Positions 33,968 through 43,415 of a DNA stretch of 64,000 bases are shown in pieces. The position numbers were made by a program, and so were the translations under genes. Position 1 is the stretch's first letter. Every line of letters begins with the position of its first letter. The notes under the pieces were generated by a model. It was not told the origin of the DNA, did not search any database, and saw only the letters and a list, made by a program, of their open reading frames with translations. The stretch comes from Bog-257 sp963834135 (GTDB lineage: Bacteria; Acidobacteriota; Terriglobia; Terriglobales; Acidobacteriaceae). The DNA lies in the NCBI GenBank assembly GCA_963834135.1, contig CAWIAN010000008.1, positions 186,001 to 250,000 on the forward strand, given 5' to 3'.

Positions 33968-35218
33968 ATGCTGCAATCTTCACACGGCCGTTTTGCAAAA
34001 GCACGAACCGCCAGCTTACTTTTCTCAGCTATCCTCGGGGCGTTTTTCCTGCAAGTCATCGCGTTGCAGCCGGCACAGGCGCAGACCTACAACGTGATTT
34101 ACAACTTCACCGGAGATTTGGGCGGCGCGACTCCGTATGCGGGTCCTACGCTCGATGCCTTTGGAAATCTTTACGGAAGCACCAATCTCGGTGGCGCCGA
34201 TGGGTCAGGAAGCGTCTACCGGCTTACGTTCAACGGTACTTCCTGGGTCTACACGACCTTGTACAGTTTTCTGGGAACGCCGGATGGCGCTGGACCGGCC
34301 TTCGGCTCTCTTGCCATCGGGCCTGACAACCGGCTCTACGGAACCACTGAGGGCGGCGGCGTTTTCGGAACGGTCTGGAGCGCCCAGCCGGCGGCGACCA
34401 CCTGCCCCGCAGTCAGCTGTTCGTGGAAGGATACAGTCCTACATCGCTTTGGTAATGGACTGGACGGGTCGCAGCCCATCGGCGGCGTGGTGCTCGATGC
34501 GGATGGGACTGTCTATGGAACCAATAATCTTGGCGGAGCCAGTGGCAACGGCGCGGTGTTCAAGGTCACGCGATCCGGGCTGATATGGAATGAGACGTTG
34601 ATCTACAGCTTTGTCGGAGGCACGGATGCCGTGAATCCCGTGGCCGGAGTGAGCCTGGATGCGTCGGGCGACGTTTTCGGCACAACATCGTTTGGCGGCG
34701 CTAATGGCGTTGGCGCGGTGTATCAGCTGGTGCACAGCCAGGAAGGTTATCGAGAGAGCGTCATCTATAACTTTCAGGGCGCTGATGACGGACAGAATCC
34801 CGTGGGCGGCGTGATTTTGGATCAGGCCGGAAATCTCTATGGCACGACGTTCGATGGCGGAGTCAACGGTGGAGGCACGGTGTACGAGTTGTCGCCCTCG
34901 CGCCAAGGCTGGACGTTTACGGTCCTCTACAGCTTCACCGGCGGGTATGGCGGACCGTATAACAATCTGACCTGGGACGCCAATGGCAACCTCTATGGCG
35001 CGACGAACGGCGATGGCGCCTTCGGCTTGGGCTCAGTCTTCAAACTGACGCCCGGCAGCAACGGTTGGACGCTGACCGACCTGCACGACTTCGCCGGCGG
35101 CAACGATGGAGCGTCACCCTACGGTGCGGTGGCGGTGGATGCTCACGGAAACGTTTTCGGGACGGGGGCGGTGGGTGGCACCGACAATCAGGGCGTCGCG
35201 TGGGAGATCACGCCGTGA
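33968..35218 (+). CDS. Secreted GloVer-repeat (TIGR03803) protein
   Basis: 416 residues from the ATG at 33968, which has AGGGGG upstream and starts a signal-type segment ending around PAQAQT. At least seven repeats of about 50-55 residues follow, each with a core such as LYGSTNLGGADGSGSVYRL, LYGTTEGGGVFGTVW, VFGTTSFGGANGVGAVYQL and LYGTTFDGGVNGGGTVYEL. This is the choice-of-anchor GloVer tandem repeat frequent in Acidobacteria and Verrucomicrobia; it probably builds a beta-propeller or solenoid outside the cell. Function unknown. Confidence 0.88.
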   Translation: MLQSSHGRFAKARTASLLFSAILGAFFLQVIALQPAQAQTYNVIYNFTGDLGGATPYAGPTLDAFGNLYGSTNLGGADGSGSVYRLTFNGTSWVYTTLYSFLGTPDGAGPAFGSLAIGPDNRLYGTTEGGGVFGTVWSAQPAATTCPAVSCSWKDTVLHRFGNGLDGSQPIGGVVLDADGTVYGTNNLGGASGNGAVFKVTRSGLIWNETLIYSFVGGTDAVNPVAGVSLDASGDVFGTTSFGGANGVGAVYQLVHSQEGYRESVIYNFQGADDGQNPVGGVILDQAGNLYGTTFDGGVNGGGTVYELSPSRQGWTFTVLYSFTGGYGGPYNNLTWDANGNLYGATNGDGAFGLGSVFKLTPGSNGWTLTDLHDFAGGNDGASPYGAVAVDAHGNVFGTGAVGGTDNQGVAWEITP

Positions 35219-35256
35219 GGTTAGAAAAGGAAGAACCGGAGAAATGCTGAGTTAGC

Positions 35257-35343
35257 TGGTGCCGAAGAAGGGACTCGAACCCCCACACCCTTGCGAGTAC
35301 GTGGACCTGAACCACGCGCGTCTGCCAATTCCGCCACTTCGGC
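35257..35343 (-). tRNA. tRNA-Leu (CAG)
   Basis: On the minus strand it folds as a class II tRNA of 87 bases with an encoded CCA. The acceptor stem is GCCGAAG / CTTCGGC, the anticodon loop TTCAGGT sits on the stem CGTGG / CCACG, a long variable arm follows, and the T arm contains GGTTCGAGTCC. The anticodon CAG reads CUG leucine codons. Confidence 0.95.
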
Positions 35344-35668
35344 ACTTGAGGAAGCGAGAGCAACTCGCTGATCAAGAGGCAAACTGATTGTACAGGCAGC
35401 GAGGCGAGATTCGCAATGCAGCTCGCTCTTCACTGATCGCTAGTTGCTTTTCGCCGGAGCGTTGTGCGGCATGGTTGTGAGGGAAGAGGTCCTTCGACTC
35501 CGGCACGCAAAGGCGCGGCGCCTGCGCTCAGGATGACAAGATGTGCGGGTGATGTTTGCTAACAGCTAATGACTAAGAGCGAGTAAGAAGAAGCTCACGG
35601 CTCAGAGCTCACAGCGAAAAGCCAAGACCGAAGATCCAAACTGACAGCTGACGGCCGACAGCTGCTTC
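35344..35668. other. Gene-free stretch upstream of tRNA-Leu
   Basis: 325 bases with a family A repeat (35486-35538) and purine-rich low-complexity sequence made of CTCACGG/CTCACAG-type words. The tRNA promoter should lie near 35350-35390. No gene is seen. Confidence 0.55.
35486..35538. repeat. Intergenic palindromic repeat, family A (partial)
   Basis: Right half of the family only: GAGGTCCTTCGACTCCGGC to GCGCTCAGGATGACA. Confidence 0.65.
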
Positions 35669-37060
35669 TCAGCTTGCTGCTTCGGCCGCTTCGCCTTGTG
35701 CGCCGTATTCTTTCAGCTTGTTGTGCAGCGTCTTCAGGCTGATGCCGAGAATTTCGGCGGCGCGCGTCTTGTTATTGTTCGTCGCTTCCAGCGTCTTCAG
35801 AATCAGCAGGCGCTCGGCTTCGTCGACTGTGGTGCCCACTCCCAGACGAACCGCATTCGCTTCCTGCACCGGCGCTCGCGGCACAACCTGCCCGAAGCCC
35901 GGCGGCAGATGCTTCATGTCGATTACGCCACCGTCACAAACAATGACTGCGCGCTCCAGCGTATTGCGTAGCTCGCGCACGTTGCCCGGCCAGGCATAAG
36001 CCTGGAAGGCAGCCATCACCTGCTCGCTCATACCGCCGACGGTGCGGTTGTGCTTCTCGTTCATGTCGGCCAGGACGGCTTGCGCCAGCGCCACCAGATC
36101 TTCCTTGTGCTCGCGCAGCGGCGGCAATTGAATATTGAAGACGTTCAGGCGGTAAAACAAATCATTGCGAAGATGGCCCTGGGCGACGGCATCTTCCGGA
36201 ACTTTATTGGTCGCAGCCAACACGCGAACATCGACCGAGGTCTCACTCTTGCTGCCCAGGCGACGCAGCTTGCGGTCTTCCAGAACGCGCAGCAGTTTGG
36301 CTTGCGTGCCGATCGGCATCTCGCCAATCTCGTCGAGCAGCAAGGTACCGCCCTCGGCCAACTCGAAGCAGCCGATGCGGCGCTCGAGCGCCCCGGTGAA
36401 CGCGCCTTTCTCATGGCCGAAGATTTCGCTTTCAATCAGCGTCTCAGGGATAGCAGCGCAGTTGATGGCGACGAATGGCTTCGCCTTGCGGGTACTGAGC
36501 GAGTGAACGGTGCGGGCGACCAGCTCTTTGCCAGTGCCGCTCTCGCCGGTGATGAGTACAGATGCGGTGCTGGGCGAAACCATTTCAATCAGGCGAAAGA
36601 CTTCCTGCATGCGCTTGGAAGGTCCGACCAGCGAGCCGAGAACTCCGATGTCGCGCAGCTTGCGCCGGCTGGCTTCCAGTTCGCGTTCCGTACCGCGCAA
36701 ACGCGAGGCGTTTTGAAGAATGTTGCGCAGCCGGGTGGGGTTCACCGGCTTCTCGATGAAGTCGAAGGCGCCGCTCCTCATGGCGGTCACGGCGGAATCG
36801 ATGCTGCCTTGCGCGGTCAGCAGAATGACGGCAACCTGCTGGGGCTGCGCGGCGATACTCTCGAGCAGTTGCATGCCGTCCATGCGCGGCATACGCAGAT
36901 CGGTGATGACAATGCCCGGATTCCAGACCTCGACAGCCTGTAGTCCTTCGACGCCATCGTTGGCGGTTTCCGCCTCGTACCCCCAGGCGCGAACCAGTTC
37001 CGCCAAGCCCGTTCGCTCGTTCTCTTCGTCCTCGACAATCAAAACTTTTTCTAGAGTCAT
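35669..37060 (-). CDS. NtrC-family sigma-54 response regulator
   Basis: 463 residues from the ATG at 37060 (GTG at 37084 is an alternative). The receiver domain (1-120) has VLIVEDEENER, the phosphoacceptor in IVITDLRMPRMDG and the Lys in FIEKPV. The AAA+ domain has Walker A GESGTGKE, GAFTGA and Walker B TLLLDEIGE. The Fis-type HTH is NKTRAAEILGISLKTLHNKL. It activates sigma-54 promoters when phosphorylated. No cognate histidine kinase gene is adjacent. Confidence 0.94.
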   Translation of the reverse strand: MTLEKVLIVEDEENERTGLAELVRAWGYEAETANDGVEGLQAVEVWNPGIVITDLRMPRMDGMQLLESIAAQPQQVAVILLTAQGSIDSAVTAMRSGAFDFIEKPVNPTRLRNILQNASRLRGTERELEASRRKLRDIGVLGSLVGPSKRMQEVFRLIEMVSPSTASVLITGESGTGKELVARTVHSLSTRKAKPFVAINCAAIPETLIESEIFGHEKGAFTGALERRIGCFELAEGGTLLLDEIGEMPIGTQAKLLRVLEDRKLRRLGSKSETSVDVRVLAATNKVPEDAVAQGHLRNDLFYRLNVFNIQLPPLREHKEDLVALAQAVLADMNEKHNRTVGGMSEQVMAAFQAYAWPGNVRELRNTLERAVIVCDGGVIDMKHLPPGFGQVVPRAPVQEANAVRLGVGTTVDEAERLLILKTLEATNNNKTRAAEILGISLKTLHNKLKEYGAQGEAAEAAS

Positions 37061-37332
37061 GGGAGCGTCTCGCACCATCAGCACCTTGAGCGAAATTCGC
37101 TCAGACCTTTGCAGCGGGCCAGCAGCTTAGATGCGAATTGAACCTGGATCGACATCCGTAGCAGCAGCCCTGTCTCACGCCGCGACAGAAGCAAGCTTCG
37201 ATCACGAGTAACTACTCTGTCTCAATTAAGGTAACACTTCCCCACAGCGACTGCGTGCCGGGCCGAGCAAATCCGATGCAGGAATGCTAATGTTTAGAGG
37301 CGGCACGCGGTTGCCGGCGGATGGGAGAAGGC

Positions 37333-38076
37333 ATGCATCGTCACATCATGATTTTGTCGGTGGCGCTCCTGGCAGGCTGCGTTGGCTTCGCACAAGATTC
37401 GTCGTCGAGCGCGGGCCAGAATCCTGCGGGCTCGCAGAGCTCTTCATCGGCGTCGACGGCGAACAGCGGGCATCGGACGATCGCGATCGAGTTGGGCAAG
37501 TCGCTCGACACAAAAAAGCTGAAACCGGGTGACGTCGTAAGAGCGAAGATCACGTCAGTGTTTCGCCTCGACAGCGGCAAGGCCGTCCCGATCGGCTCGA
37601 CGGTGGAGGGTCACGTCACCCAGGCGGTCACGCGATCGAAGGGGATACAGGAATCGTCGCTGGGGATAGCCTTTGACAGCATTGTGCTCAAGGATGGCCA
37701 GCAGATTCCGCTAAAGGCCACTATTCAGGCGGTTGCCGCACCACCGGAATGGCCTGTTAGTAACCCTGCTAATGGCAATCAAGGCATGGGTCAGCCTCCG
37801 ATCATGGGTCCGGGGACACCCAACCCGTCGGGAGTTCCGAATCCTGGCGGAGGGATGAACATCCCGGGTGGGTATCCGCAGCCGCAGGCACCCCAGGGAC
37901 AACCTCCTTCAAGACAACCAGATACGACGAATCCACCGGAGTTGGGCCCGCAATCAACAGGCGTGGTCGGAATGAAGTATTTGTCTTTGCAACCGAATTC
38001 AGTGCTTACCTCGAGCGATAAGGACTTAAAGCTCGACGCCGGGACTACGATGATTCTTCGGGTACAAGATCAGTAA
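37333..38076 (+). CDS. Secreted protein or lipoprotein, proline/glycine-rich, function unknown
   Basis: 247 residues from the ATG at 37333, which has GGAG five bases upstream; an ATG at 37321 is less likely. The N-terminus MHRHIMILSVALLAGCVGFA contains LAGC, a possible lipobox. A folded region (about 50-140) carries LKPGDVVRAKITSVFRLDSG and VPIGSTVEGHVTQAVTRS, a pattern seen in acidobacterial envelope proteins of unknown role. A Pro/Gly/Asn-rich linker follows (about 145-210), then LQPNSVLTSSDKDLKLDAGT. Envelope location is inferred. Confidence 0.72.
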   Translation: MHRHIMILSVALLAGCVGFAQDSSSSAGQNPAGSQSSSSASTANSGHRTIAIELGKSLDTKKLKPGDVVRAKITSVFRLDSGKAVPIGSTVEGHVTQAVTRSKGIQESSLGIAFDSIVLKDGQQIPLKATIQAVAAPPEWPVSNPANGNQGMGQPPIMGPGTPNPSGVPNPGGGMNIPGGYPQPQAPQGQPPSRQPDTTNPPELGPQSTGVVGMKYLSLQPNSVLTSSDKDLKLDAGTTMILRVQDQ

Positions 38077-38117
38077 CTACTGCAAGATACGATCTAGGGA
38101 GTCACAAGATAAAAGTT

Positions 38118-38145
38118 TTGTTAATCTTAGCCGTTAGGGTACAAT
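38118..38145 (+). promoter_or_regulatory. Candidate housekeeping promoter for the OmpA-like gene
   Basis: TTGTTA and TACAAT are separated by 16 bases, one mismatch or so each from the -35 and -10 consensus. The predicted leader would be about 110 bases. Confidence 0.45.
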
Positions 38146-38260
38146 CATTTGCTGTTGCGAGCAGGGTTTCTACCTGCACTTGTATCAAAAATTTAAATAG
38201 GATTTGGGACCGAGCTAAGCCACTTTGCTAACGGTACTGCTGAGTTCCGGAGGATCAAGA

Positions 38261-39922
38261 ATGTCTTCTAGTATTGGAGTAGTCCCGACACGCCGCATTG
38301 CAACAACTATAGCGCTTGCGCTTGGGTTGTGCCTGTTTGGCACCTTTGCCGCGGCGCAGGTCACCATTCAGCCAAAAGCTGAAGTTTTCGCCGGGTATTC
38401 GTGGTTGCACCCGGGTGGTGCGTACGTTCAAGGAATCAACACCACCGACCACACCGAAGGCGTTGACGAGTCATTTGTCTACTATCTGCCGCAGGCTCAT
38501 AACCTTGGCCTCCTGGCTGATTTTAGCCAGCACTTCGGCAGCGTCAGCCACCAGAACATCAATTACTTCCTGGGTGGTTTGCAGTACAAGTACCATACCG
38601 ATAGCTTCTCCCCGTTTGCCCAGTTCTTTGTTGGCGCGGTAAGGCAGAACGCGTTCAACTACAGCGAGTGGAACCCGGCTCTGGGTGCGGGCGGCGGATT
38701 CGATTACTACATCGGCAAGCACATCTCGATTCGCGTCGTGCAGGCCGATTACATCTACAGCAATTTCGTTACGCCTCAACCGTTCCAGCAGGGCACTCAC
38801 CAGTGGAACAGCGTACGTCTGTCGACCGGCATTGTGTTCGGCTTAGGCAATTACTATGAGCCGACCCCGACGGCAGCTTGCACGGCGCAGCCCACGGAAG
38901 TGACCGAAGGCGAGCCAGTAACCGTGACCGCGACGGGTACGAACTTCAACCCGAAGCACACCACGAATTACGCCTGGACGACCAACGGCGGCAAGCTGAA
39001 CGCCACCGACAAGCAGTCGGCCCAGATCGATACCACGGGCGTGGCCGCCGGCAGCTACAGCGCCAATGCGACCATTACCGATCCCAAGCAGAAGAAGGGC
39101 GGCTCGGCCACTTGCACGGCGAACTACACCGTGAAGGCGAAGCCGATGAATCCGCCGCAGGTCAGCTGCTCGGTGAACCCGAGCACGGTGCAGGGTGGCA
39201 GCCCGTCGACGATTACGGCGACGGCCAGCAGCCCGGACAATGCGCAGATCACCGGATACTCGTATAGCTCGAGCGCCGGCCGGATCAGCGGCACTGGCAC
39301 CACGGCCACCCTGGATACCGCAGGCGCCGCAGCTGGACCGATCACTGTAACCGTCACCGCGACGGATGCACGCAACTTGACTGGCACCGGCACCTGCACG
39401 GTGGGCGTCGAAGTACCGCCGCCGCCGCCGACTTGCAGCAAGGCCAACTCCATCCAGTTCCCGGATCTGAAGAGACCGTGGCGTGTGGATAACACTGCCA
39501 AGGCCATCCTGGACGACGTAGCTAGCCGTCTGAAGGCCGATCCGAACGCCAAGATCGTCATCGTGGGTTATGCGGATGGCGAGAAGGCGCCGATGGAAGG
39601 CACGGGCAAGAAGCGTCATCCGATGAACCTGGCAGCGCAGCGCGCAGTGAACGCGAAGGCCTACCTGGTACAGCAGCAGGGTATCGACCCGAGCCGCGTC
39701 GAGGTCCGTCAGGGCACCGGCCAGCAGAAGGTAGCCGATATCATCTGGGTACCGCAGGGAGCCGACGAGAACGCGTGTGCTGATCTGCAGAACACGACGC
39801 CGGTTGATGAGAGCGTGGTGAAGCCGAGCGAGAACGCCTATCCGAAACCGAAGAAGGCGGCGGCTCCGATGAAGCACCACAAGAAGGGCGCGGCCGCACC
39901 GGCTGCTGCTCCTGCTCAATAA
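38261..39922 (+). CDS. OmpA-family outer-membrane protein with two internal Ig-like domains
   Basis: 553 residues from the ATG at 38261 (GGAGG seven bases upstream). After a signal peptide ending near FAAAQ comes an eight-stranded-barrel-like region (about 30-210: VFAGYSWLHPGG, FAQFFVGAVRQNAF, ISIRVVQADYIYSN). Two Ig/PKD-like units follow (about 215-300 and 305-398), each opening with a Cys: ACTAQPTEVTEGEPVTVTAT and SCSVNPSTVQGGSPSTITAT. The OmpA C-terminal domain (about 405-520) includes IVIVGYADG and AAQRAVNAKAYLVQQQGID, which should bind peptidoglycan. A Lys/Ala/Pro tail ends the protein. It probably tethers the outer membrane to the wall. Confidence 0.9.
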   Translation: MSSSIGVVPTRRIATTIALALGLCLFGTFAAAQVTIQPKAEVFAGYSWLHPGGAYVQGINTTDHTEGVDESFVYYLPQAHNLGLLADFSQHFGSVSHQNINYFLGGLQYKYHTDSFSPFAQFFVGAVRQNAFNYSEWNPALGAGGGFDYYIGKHISIRVVQADYIYSNFVTPQPFQQGTHQWNSVRLSTGIVFGLGNYYEPTPTAACTAQPTEVTEGEPVTVTATGTNFNPKHTTNYAWTTNGGKLNATDKQSAQIDTTGVAAGSYSANATITDPKQKKGGSATCTANYTVKAKPMNPPQVSCSVNPSTVQGGSPSTITATASSPDNAQITGYSYSSSAGRISGTGTTATLDTAGAAAGPITVTVTATDARNLTGTGTCTVGVEVPPPPPTCSKANSIQFPDLKRPWRVDNTAKAILDDVASRLKADPNAKIVIVGYADGEKAPMEGTGKKRHPMNLAAQRAVNAKAYLVQQQGIDPSRVEVRQGTGQQKVADIIWVPQGADENACADLQNTTPVDESVVKPSENAYPKPKKAAAPMKHHKKGAAAPAAAPAQ

Positions 39923-39948
39923 CCAGAGTCCGCTAAGGACCTAACCCC

Positions 39949-39979
39949 GCCGGTGGGAGCCAACTCCCACCGGCTTTTT
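39949..39979 (+). terminator. Rho-independent terminator after the OmpA-like gene
   Basis: Perfect stem GCCGGTGGGAG / CTCCCACCGGC with a four-base loop and five T residues, 26 bases after the stop. Confidence 0.92.
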
Positions 39980-40242
39980 ACTGCCCGTCGCAGGCATTCA
40001 CCTGATTGCCCGTTTTGCAACGTGCAGGTATCGTAGCGACATCCCTCGTAGCCGTTGCTTGTGCTAAGAGGACCGGCTCGGCGTGGGTTTTTGGGTCCCC
40101 TTAAGCCGGGTGCTACAGTGCCTCAGGCATGGTTTTGAAGTCCCACTTAACGACGCTGGTTCACAGCGCATTCGGCGTCTGGAGAGGTGAGCGACTTGGG
40201 TTTATCATGGAAGGAAGATTGCGCTATCTGTACCGAAGGAAT
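39980..40242. other. Gene-free stretch upstream of the BNR-repeat gene
   Basis: About 260 bases (320 counting the terminator). The stretch GCTCGGCGTGGGTTTTTGGG is T/G-rich, but no promoter or repeat can be assigned with confidence. Confidence 0.4.
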
Positions 40243-42339
40243 ATGCATAAGACGACTGTTTTTGCCGTAAGGGCTATTTTCTGCTCCGTATTGCTTCTTA
40301 CCCTTTCACTCTTTGCCGGCGCTTCGGACTGGCGTTTGATCGGTCCCGAGGGCGGCGATGTCCGCAGCCTGGCGTATGATCCGTCGAACACGAACCGTAT
40401 CCTGCTGGGAACCAGCGCTGGACAACTCTTCAATTCGGAAGATGGCGGCGCTTCCTGGACGCTGTTCGCTCATCTGGCGCCCGGCGACGATTATGTTCTT
40501 GACCACATCATCTTCAATCCGGACCATCCGCAGACCATCTACGTCGCGGGCTGGAGCCTGTATAACGCCGACGAAGGTGACGTCTTCCGCTCCGACGATA
40601 GCGGCAAGACCTGGCGTGCGCTCCCCGGCGTACATGGCAAGTCGGTACGCGCTCTGGCTATGGCTCCCAGCAACTCGAACACTCTGGTAGTGGGCGCGCT
40701 CGACGGCATTTTCCGTTCCAACGATGGTGGCCAGAGCTGGCAGCGCATCTCGCCCGAGAGCTACACCGATATCAGGAACGTCGAGTCGCTAGCCATCGAT
40801 CCGCAGAATCCCGACATTATCTACGCCGGCACCTGGCACCTGCCCTGGAAGACCGAGGACGGCGGCGCCACCTGGCACAGTATCAGCAAAGGCATTGCCT
40901 TTGACTCGGACATGTTCAGCATCATCATCGATCCGCACAATCCCCAGGTGGTATATGCCAGCGCCTGTTCGGGCATGTACAAGAGTCTCAACAAGGCGGA
41001 ATACTTCCATCGCATTTATATGTCGTTGCCGACACCCGCGCACCGCACCCGCGTCCTGAAGCAGGATCCGCAGCGCCCGAACACGGTTTATGCCGGCACC
41101 GTCGCCGGATTGTGGAAGACATTGGATGGCGGCGATCACTGGAAGCTGGTCACGGATGACAGCGTGGTCGTCAACGACGTCATGATCAATCCGCAGAATC
41201 CCGAGCACGTGCTGGTGGCCACCGATCGCGGCGGCGTGCTGGCCAGCAACAACGGCTTCGGCAGCTACGAGGCTTCCAATCGCGGCTTCGCCCATCGCAT
41301 CATCGGCGGCGTGGTGGTCGACAGCAAAGATCCGAACCGGATTTATGTTGGCGTGGTCAACGACAAGGACCTGGGCGGTTTCTTCTTTTCCGACGATGGC
41401 GGCTCAACCTGGCGTCAGTCCAATCGCGGCCTGGACGAGCGCGACATTCTCAGCCTGCAGCAGCAGCGTGATGGCGTGATGTTCGCCGGCACCAATCACG
41501 GCATCTTTTTCCTGAAGTCGGTGAGTGATGAATGGGAGCCGGCCAGCATGATTCTGGGCCCGGTGCCACAGCCGGAAGCAGAAGAAAAGCCGGTTACGAA
41601 GACGATCACCTTGAAGTCCGGGAAGAAGGTCACGCGCACCGTAACTCCACATCCGGCGGCCCGGAAGGCCGTTGCGGAGAAGGCTATTCCGCTGTCGGAA
41701 ACGCCGCGCGTTCTGGCCTTCGACTTGAACGGCGACACATGGTATGCGGCCACGACCGACGGCATCTTCGTCAGCACTGATGGTGGACACAAGTGGTACG
41801 GTACAGCGATCGAGGGCGAGCGCGAGTTCATCGCGGTGAATAGTTTCACCGACGGCACGGTGGCCGTTCTCGCTCCCAAGCACGCGTACATGTCGCAGGA
41901 CCATGGCAAGACCTGGACCGCAGTCAGTCTTCCGCAGTATGTGACTGGGCTGTACGGCCTCTCGCAAGTTGGCGACGGCTCGCTGTGGATGGGCACGCGC
42001 GAGGGCGCGCTGCACTCGCACGACGGCGGCAAGACCTGGGAGCACGTGCTGGGCGGTCTGCCGGCGCGCAACGTTTATGCGGTGCGTTACGATCCGGCAT
42101 CGCAGCAGCTGCTGGCGACGGCGCAACACACTCACGGCGTCTATGCCAGCAAAGACGGCGGCAACACCTGGAAGCTTTCGCCCGACACTGGAGTGTCGAT
42201 CCGGGCGGCGTTGAACTTCCAGGGTCATCTACTGGTGGCTTCGTCCTACAACGGCCTGCTAGTCCAGCAGGGCGGCGGAAGCGCGAGCGCCGAGACGGCT
42301 AACGCAGGTGCAGCGGCGACGAGCGCCGGCCGGCAGTAG
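40243..42339 (+). CDS. Secreted BNR/Asp-box (sialidase/VPS10-like) beta-propeller protein
   Basis: 698 residues from the ATG at 40243, with AAGGA upstream; in-frame starts at 40129 and 40207 are weaker. A signal peptide is followed by at least nine Asp-box motifs of the form S-x-D-x-G-x-T-W, for example SEDGGASWT, SDDSGKTWR, SNDGGQSWQ, SDDGGSTWR, SQDHGKTWT and SKDGGNTWK. Two propeller lobes (about 20-430 and 475-675) are joined by a charged linker, TLKSGKKVTRTVTPHPAAR. Such proteins resemble photosystem II assembly factor Ycf48 and VPS10 propellers; enzymatic sialidase activity is not implied. Role unknown. Confidence 0.88.
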   Translation: MHKTTVFAVRAIFCSVLLLTLSLFAGASDWRLIGPEGGDVRSLAYDPSNTNRILLGTSAGQLFNSEDGGASWTLFAHLAPGDDYVLDHIIFNPDHPQTIYVAGWSLYNADEGDVFRSDDSGKTWRALPGVHGKSVRALAMAPSNSNTLVVGALDGIFRSNDGGQSWQRISPESYTDIRNVESLAIDPQNPDIIYAGTWHLPWKTEDGGATWHSISKGIAFDSDMFSIIIDPHNPQVVYASACSGMYKSLNKAEYFHRIYMSLPTPAHRTRVLKQDPQRPNTVYAGTVAGLWKTLDGGDHWKLVTDDSVVVNDVMINPQNPEHVLVATDRGGVLASNNGFGSYEASNRGFAHRIIGGVVVDSKDPNRIYVGVVNDKDLGGFFFSDDGGSTWRQSNRGLDERDILSLQQQRDGVMFAGTNHGIFFLKSVSDEWEPASMILGPVPQPEAEEKPVTKTITLKSGKKVTRTVTPHPAARKAVAEKAIPLSETPRVLAFDLNGDTWYAATTDGIFVSTDGGHKWYGTAIEGEREFIAVNSFTDGTVAVLAPKHAYMSQDHGKTWTAVSLPQYVTGLYGLSQVGDGSLWMGTREGALHSHDGGKTWEHVLGGLPARNVYAVRYDPASQQLLATAQHTHGVYASKDGGNTWKLSPDTGVSIRAALNFQGHLLVASSYNGLLVQQGGGSASAETANAGAAATSAGRQ

Positions 42340-42360
42340 CGTTAGATTACGGTTGTAAAG

Positions 42361-42431
42361 GGGGAGCGATGATCCCAGGTCAGCGTCCAAAATCGGGATG
42401 CGAACCTGGGCACACGCTCCTCTCTTTTTTC
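42361..42431 (+). terminator. Two-stem terminator after the BNR-repeat gene
   Basis: Outer pairing GGAGCG with CGCTCC and inner pairing CCCAGGT with ACCTGGG, closing with TCTCTTTTTT. Confidence 0.65.
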
Positions 42432-42965
42432 TTGGCAGCCATGCCCCGGCCGCGAACACGCATTGATGTCGTGGTCCTTTACAGACTGCGTGAAGATCAG
42501 TTTCAGTCATTGGACGCGGGGACGAAGCTGCCGCGATACGCGACCTATTCCTAGATCGCCGTGGATCGCATCACGACCCTCTTCTGCGCGCTCCCGTCCC
42601 GCGCGACTCAGCTAAGCCCAGGAATCAATCCTGGGTCGGCTTCTTACGTTGATCTCCAGCTCCGGCACGGACTGCACGGGGATGGCAGATTCTTAACCGC
42701 GCCTGATCCGGGAAAAACTCAGTCCGTCGATACCCGAAACGGAATCCCGCCAAACCCGCGCCAAACCTTGGTTTTCGGGGAATTCAACTCGAGAGCGGTT
42801 TCAATCTGAAACCGAAGAGCAAACCCTCCGCCATCACCGCTGCCCGAAATTTTTGCCCAACCTCTCGAAAGAAATGAGTTAAGCGCAGCTCAAGGTTTTG
42901 GTCTGCAGCGTGCTTTAGAGAATGGCGTTACGGGAAAAAATTCAAACTGAGATGGGCAGCGGACG
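42432..42965. other. Gene-free stretch
   Basis: About 530 bases with only short frames lacking ribosome-binding sites or recognisable protein. A weak sigma-54-like element is at 42898-42915. Confidence 0.5.
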
Positions 42966-43415
42966 ATGAAGGCAAATAACAGATCATTAGGTTCAACCGT
43001 GGGTCCGGGCCAGTCGGCGAATCGTCGCCGGCGCCTGAGCCCGGCGGCAAGTTCTCCAGATCCAGAAAGCGCAGCGCCCTTAACCTCCGAGCTTCGTGAT
43101 CCGCTGCCCAACGAGTTCCAGCAGCACAGAGTGATGTCCTCCTCCTGCGGTGATGGCGAGGGGCATGCCGAGGATATGGCATGTCCCTCGCATTTTGCCT
43201 GTAACGGCTGCGTGGAGGTTCTGCACGAGCTCGCCAATGTGATGACCGGCGTGCTGAGCAATGCTCAGGTGCTGGGATGGAAGCTGCCGCCCTACAGTCA
43301 CCTGAAGCGTTCGGTGCGCGAGGTGGAGCGGAACGCGCAGCGTGGCGGCGAACTGCTGAAGCGACTGATAAACCGGTCTGCTGAGAGGAACTCGGCGCGG
43401 CAGGAGCCATCGTGA
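42966..43415 (+). CDS. Small protein with a histidine-kinase DHp-like helical hairpin and no ATPase domain
   Basis: 149 residues. Residues 1-80 are low complexity, then four Cys (61, 73, 79, 82) precede a helical segment VLHELANVMTGVLSNAQVLG whose His87 sits like the phospho-His of an H-box. A second helix, RSVREVERNAQRGGELLKRL, completes a DHp-type hairpin. No HATPase domain follows, so it cannot autophosphorylate; it might be a phosphotransfer or decoy partner for the response regulator at 43830. Its stop overlaps the next start (GTGA), implying coupling. This reading rests on motif resemblance only. Confidence 0.6.
   Translation: MKANNRSLGSTVGPGQSANRRRRLSPAASSPDPESAAPLTSELRDPLPNEFQQHRVMSSSCGDGEGHAEDMACPSHFACNGCVEVLHELANVMTGVLSNAQVLGWKLPPYSHLKRSVREVERNAQRGGELLKRLINRSAERNSARQEPS

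Noticed and set aside
35257..35343. tRNA-Leu as an attachment site for an integrated element
   Set aside because: No integrase gene and no second copy of the tRNA 3' end seen nearby.
37305..37332. Sigma-54 promoter GGCACGCGGTTGC before the secreted-protein gene
   Set aside because: GG and GC are nine bases apart instead of ten, and the site almost touches the start codon.
42560..42809. An 82-codon plus-strand frame in the gene-free stretch
   Set aside because: No ribosome-binding site, no family resemblance, Ser/Pro/Arg-rich composition typical of chance frames.
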